64,000 nucleotides of DNA, taken from NCBI RefSeq assembly GCF_003269035.1, contig NZ_QLTK01000018.1:1-64000 (forward strand), given 5' to 3'. The DNA is from Paraburkholderia bryophila. GTDB taxonomy: Bacteria; Pseudomonadota; Gammaproteobacteria; Burkholderiales; Burkholderiaceae. The translations under genes and the position numbers were made by a program. Position 1 is the first letter of the stretch; each line of letters starts with the position of its first letter. Positions 61,961 through 64,000 of this stretch are shown one piece after another. The notes under the pieces are model-generated. The model saw nothing but the letters and a program-made list of their open reading frames with translations, did no database searches and was not told the origin of the DNA.

Positions 61961-63323
61961 TGAAGCCTCCACCGAAGCCGCCGTTACCGCCGCCAAACCC
62001 CGCATTGCCGAACGCGTTGCCGCGTTGCTCACTGCCGCCCAACGCCTGCCGGAACCGCACCAGCTTCGGCGAATGCGGATGGATCCCGAGCGAGACCCAG
62101 CTATCCAGCTCGTCGCCCTCGGCGGTCATCACCGGCTCGTAGCGATACAGCTCCTGGGTCGCGATGATGTTGTCCGACAGCCCGGTGACTTCCGTGATCG
62201 ATAGAATCCGCCGCCGACCATTCGAGAGCCGGCCGATCTGCACGATGAAGTCGACCGCGTTGGCGATCTGGCGGCGCAAGCTCGACTCGGTGCCCTGAAA
62301 GCCCGCGAAGCCGGCCAGCATTTCGAGCCGGTACAGACATTCGCGCGGCGAGCTGGCGTGCACGGTGCCCATCGAACCGTCGTGGCCGGTGTTCATCGCC
62401 TGCAGCATTTCGAGCACCTCGCCGCCGCGCACTTCGCCGACGATGATGCGATCCGGCCGCATCCGCAGCGTATTGCGCAGCAGGTCGCGGATCGTCACCA
62501 CACCCGCGCCGTCGAAACCACCCGGCCGGCTTTCGAGCCGCACCACATGCGGATGGTTCAGCGACAGCTCGGCCGTGTCCTCGATCGTCACGACCCGCTC
62601 CGGCTCGGGAATATGAAACGCCAGTGCGTTCAGCAGCGAGGTCTTGCCCGAGCTCGTCCCGCCCGACACCAGCACATTGCAGCGCGCCGCCACCGCTGCT
62701 TCGAGCAACGCGCCGATTTCCGCGTTGTAGGTGCCGTTGCCGAGCAGATCGTCCGGCCGCATCGGATCTTTACGGAATTTCCGGATCGACACGATCGGGC
62801 CGTCGATCGACAGCGGCTCGATCACCACGTTGACCCGGCCGCCGTTCGGCAGACGCGCGTCGACCATCGGGTTCGACTCGTCCAGCCGCCGCCCGATCGG
62901 CGCGAGAATGCGGCGGATGATCCGCAGCAGATGCGCGTTGTCGGCAAAGCGCACCTGAATGCGCGTCAGAATGCCGTGCCGCGATACGTACACGTCGTTG
63001 TAGCCGTTGATCAGAATATCTTCGACGGCCGGATCGGCGAGCAGGTCCTCGATCGGTCCGAAGCCGGCCAGTTCCTTGGTCAGCGCCTCGGCGATCAGGC
63101 GCACCTCGCTCTCGTTGATCGGAATGCGGCGCAGCCTGACGAAGCTGTCCATCTCCAGATCCACGAACTGGTTGATCGCATTGCGCGACCAGCGGCCGAA
63201 CTCGGAGCCGAGTTCCTCGATACGCGTCAGCAGATGTTCGTGCGCAGCGTTCTTGATATCCTGGAACTGCTGGCTGTGCGCGAACGACGGCGCGTCGTCG
63301 GCAAATTCGATCTCTTTTGCCAT
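61953..63323 (-). CDS. tadA: TadA/CpaF pilus assembly ATPase
   Basis: The 456-residue hexameric ATPase powers Flp pilus assembly. The N-terminal domain (residues 1-170) includes [20 protein letters not shown] and [20 protein letters not shown]. The Walker A motif [20 protein letters not shown] is at residues 220-230, the Asp-box is [20 protein letters not shown], Walker B lies at [19 protein letters not shown] and the His-box at [20 protein letters not shown] Gly/Asn/Phe-rich tail ([20 protein letters not shown]) of about 30 residues follows the catalytic part. It starts 3 bases after the tadZ stop. Confidence 0.95.
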   Translation of the reverse strand: MAKEIEFADDAPSFAHSQQFQDIKNAAHEHLLTRIEELGSEFGRWSRNAINQFVDLEMDSFVRLRRIPINESEVRLIAEALTKELAGFGPIEDLLADPAVEDILINGYNDVYVSRHGILTRIQVRFADNAHLLRIIRRILAPIGRRLDESNPMVDARLPNGGRVNVVIEPLSIDGPIVSIRKFRKDPMRPDDLLGNGTYNAEIGALLEAAVAARCNVLVSGGTSSGKTSLLNALAFHIPEPERVVTIEDTAELSLNHPHVVRLESRPGGFDGAGVVTIRDLLRNTLRMRPDRIIVGEVRGGEVLEMLQAMNTGHDGSMGTVHASSPRECLYRLEMLAGFAGFQGTESSLRRQIANAVDFIVQIGRLSNGRRRILSITEVTGLSDNIIATQELYRYEPVMTAEGDELDSWVSLGIHPHSPKLVRFRQALGGSEQRGNAFGNAGFGGGNGGFGGGFNV

Positions 63324-63326
63324 CGT

Positions 63327-64000
63327 CTATGACCGCTTGTGAGTGGTTGGGATGAAACGCTTGAGCGCGCCAAGCGCCGATTTACCGTGCGCCTGCGCGG
63401 CCGCGCGCTGGGCGCCGCCGAGACGTTCGATCAGCGGTTCGAGCGCGCGCGCATACGGATCGCGCGCGGCGGCGTCGACCAGCAGATGCCCCTGGTTGAC
63501 CGCCTGACCGAGCGCGACGCGCCGCTCCGGCAAGGTGGCGAGCAGCGGAATGTCCAGGCGCTGCGCGATCTGCGCGGCGGCAAGGCCGAGATCGGCGTCG
63601 AACTTGTTGACGATCAGGCGCACATTCGCGGTGTCCACGCCCTCTTCGCGCAGCGCGTCGAGCACGCCGACGGCCGACACGATCGACGCCACGCCCTGGT
63701 CGCACAGCAGCCAGGTTTCGTCGGCCGCCTGCACCACGTGCGCGATGAATTCGCTATTGGCAAAGCCGCCGAGGTCGACGATCTGCTGGTCGAAAAACGC
63801 CCGCAGCCGGTTCAGCAAACCGATCGACGACGAGTACGACACCTCGCGCATGTCAGCCAGATTCGGCGGCAACGTGGTCAGCGCGAGGCCGCTCGTGTGA
63901 TGCGACAGCGCGGTCGACACGAAGGTCTGATCGAAGCGGCGCAGATTGCGCACGGCTTCGACGAAATTGAATTCGCTACGCGTGTTCAACAGCAGCGAGC
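63327..64000 (-). CDS. tadZ: TadZ/CpaE-like pilus-localisation ATPase, C-terminal part (cut by window edge)
   Basis: About 224 codons are visible; the start lies beyond the window. The segments VEAVRNLRRFDQTFVSTALS, QIVDLGGFANSEFIAHVVQA, VRLIVNKFDADLGLAAAQIA and IPLLATLPERRVALGQAVNQ fit the ParA/MinD-like domain of TadZ, which marks the cell pole for Tad assembly. The Walker A motif would be in the missing part. It is the first gene of the visible part of the Tad operon. Confidence 0.88.
   Translation of the reverse strand, partial: SLLLNTRSEFNFVEAVRNLRRFDQTFVSTALSHHTSGLALTTLPPNLADMREVSYSSSIGLLNRLRAFFDQQIVDLGGFANSEFIAHVVQAADETWLLCDQGVASIVSAVGVLDALREEGVDTANVRLIVNKFDADLGLAAAQIAQRLDIPLLATLPERRVALGQAVNQGHLLVDAAARDPYARALEPLIERLGGAQRAAAQAHGKSALGALKRFIPTTHKRS

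Noticed and set aside
61961-62032. Longer start for tadB
   Set aside because: The extra 24 residues overlap the tadA coding sequence; the ATG at 61960 has the normal membrane N-terminus.
1-64000. CRISPR array, riboswitch or phage structural genes
   Set aside because: I saw no regularly spaced repeat with unique spacers, no recognisable riboswitch core ahead of a metabolic gene and no phage structural genes. This is by eye only.

Overview
The window is a 64 kb piece of a GC-rich betaproteobacterial chromosome, most like Burkholderia/Paraburkholderia. That assignment rests on family resemblance: a second, C-terminally extended Hfq, the DUF2968, DUF3613 and DUF4123 proteins, a Tad pilus cluster, cepacian-type polysaccharide genes and the codon use. 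No database search was run.

Left end (1-2,700): the end of an IS3-family element abuts a small type VI secretion effector module on the minus strand (PAAR protein, DUF4123 adaptor, unknown protein, Tox-REase-5 nuclease toxin, Imm52 immunity protein). The module looks decayed. PAAR carries a +1 frameshift in an A6/T6 tract, the toxin has an in-frame amber codon before its nuclease motif, and the IS has replaced the immunity protein's C-terminus.

Polysaccharide region (2,798-28,804): a tightly coupled minus-strand operon encodes a GNAT protein, a Wzy/O-antigen-ligase-like membrane protein, three GT4 glycosyltransferases and a secreted beta-propeller protein. Divergent from it is a plus-strand operon for a carrier protein, an acyl-CoA-dehydrogenase-like flavoprotein, a SerRS-like amino acid:carrier-protein ligase, a DUF1839 protein and a GH2 glycosidase. 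A Crp/Fnr regulator follows, then undecaprenyl-phosphate sugar transferase, GT2, Wza and Wzc genes, a HigBA-type toxin-antitoxin pair and two more GT4 genes. The carrier-protein operon beside the polysaccharide operon is the most novel feature. I infer that it makes a carrier-bound amino acid derivative that DUF1839 (which resembles the BtrH acyltransferase) passes to a sugar, nucleotide sugar or lipid-linked acceptor.

Housekeeping (28,948-37,207): rpiA, rlmB, rnr, two near-identical tRNA-Leu(CAG) genes each with its own promoter and terminator, a ClC chloride channel and an SHS-type MFS transporter.

Fatty-acid catabolism (37,400-48,121): a TetR regulator, FadE, a FabG4-like reductase, a MaoC-type hydratase, a FadI-like thiolase, FadD and a secreted DUF1571 protein. 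Together they form a beta-oxidation route in which separate reductase and hydratase proteins take the place of FadB.

Right end (48,118-64,000): a VAO/PCMH-type flavoprotein oxidase with a small Tat-like secreted protein; an ECF sigma/anti-sigma operon that starts with a 46-residue secreted peptide behind an ECF-like promoter; Hfq2; small conserved proteins; and a minus-strand Tad pilus operon (TadZ, A, B, C, D, DUF3613, TadG) followed by a sigma-54 activator with a GSFTGA loop and a DUF2968 protein.
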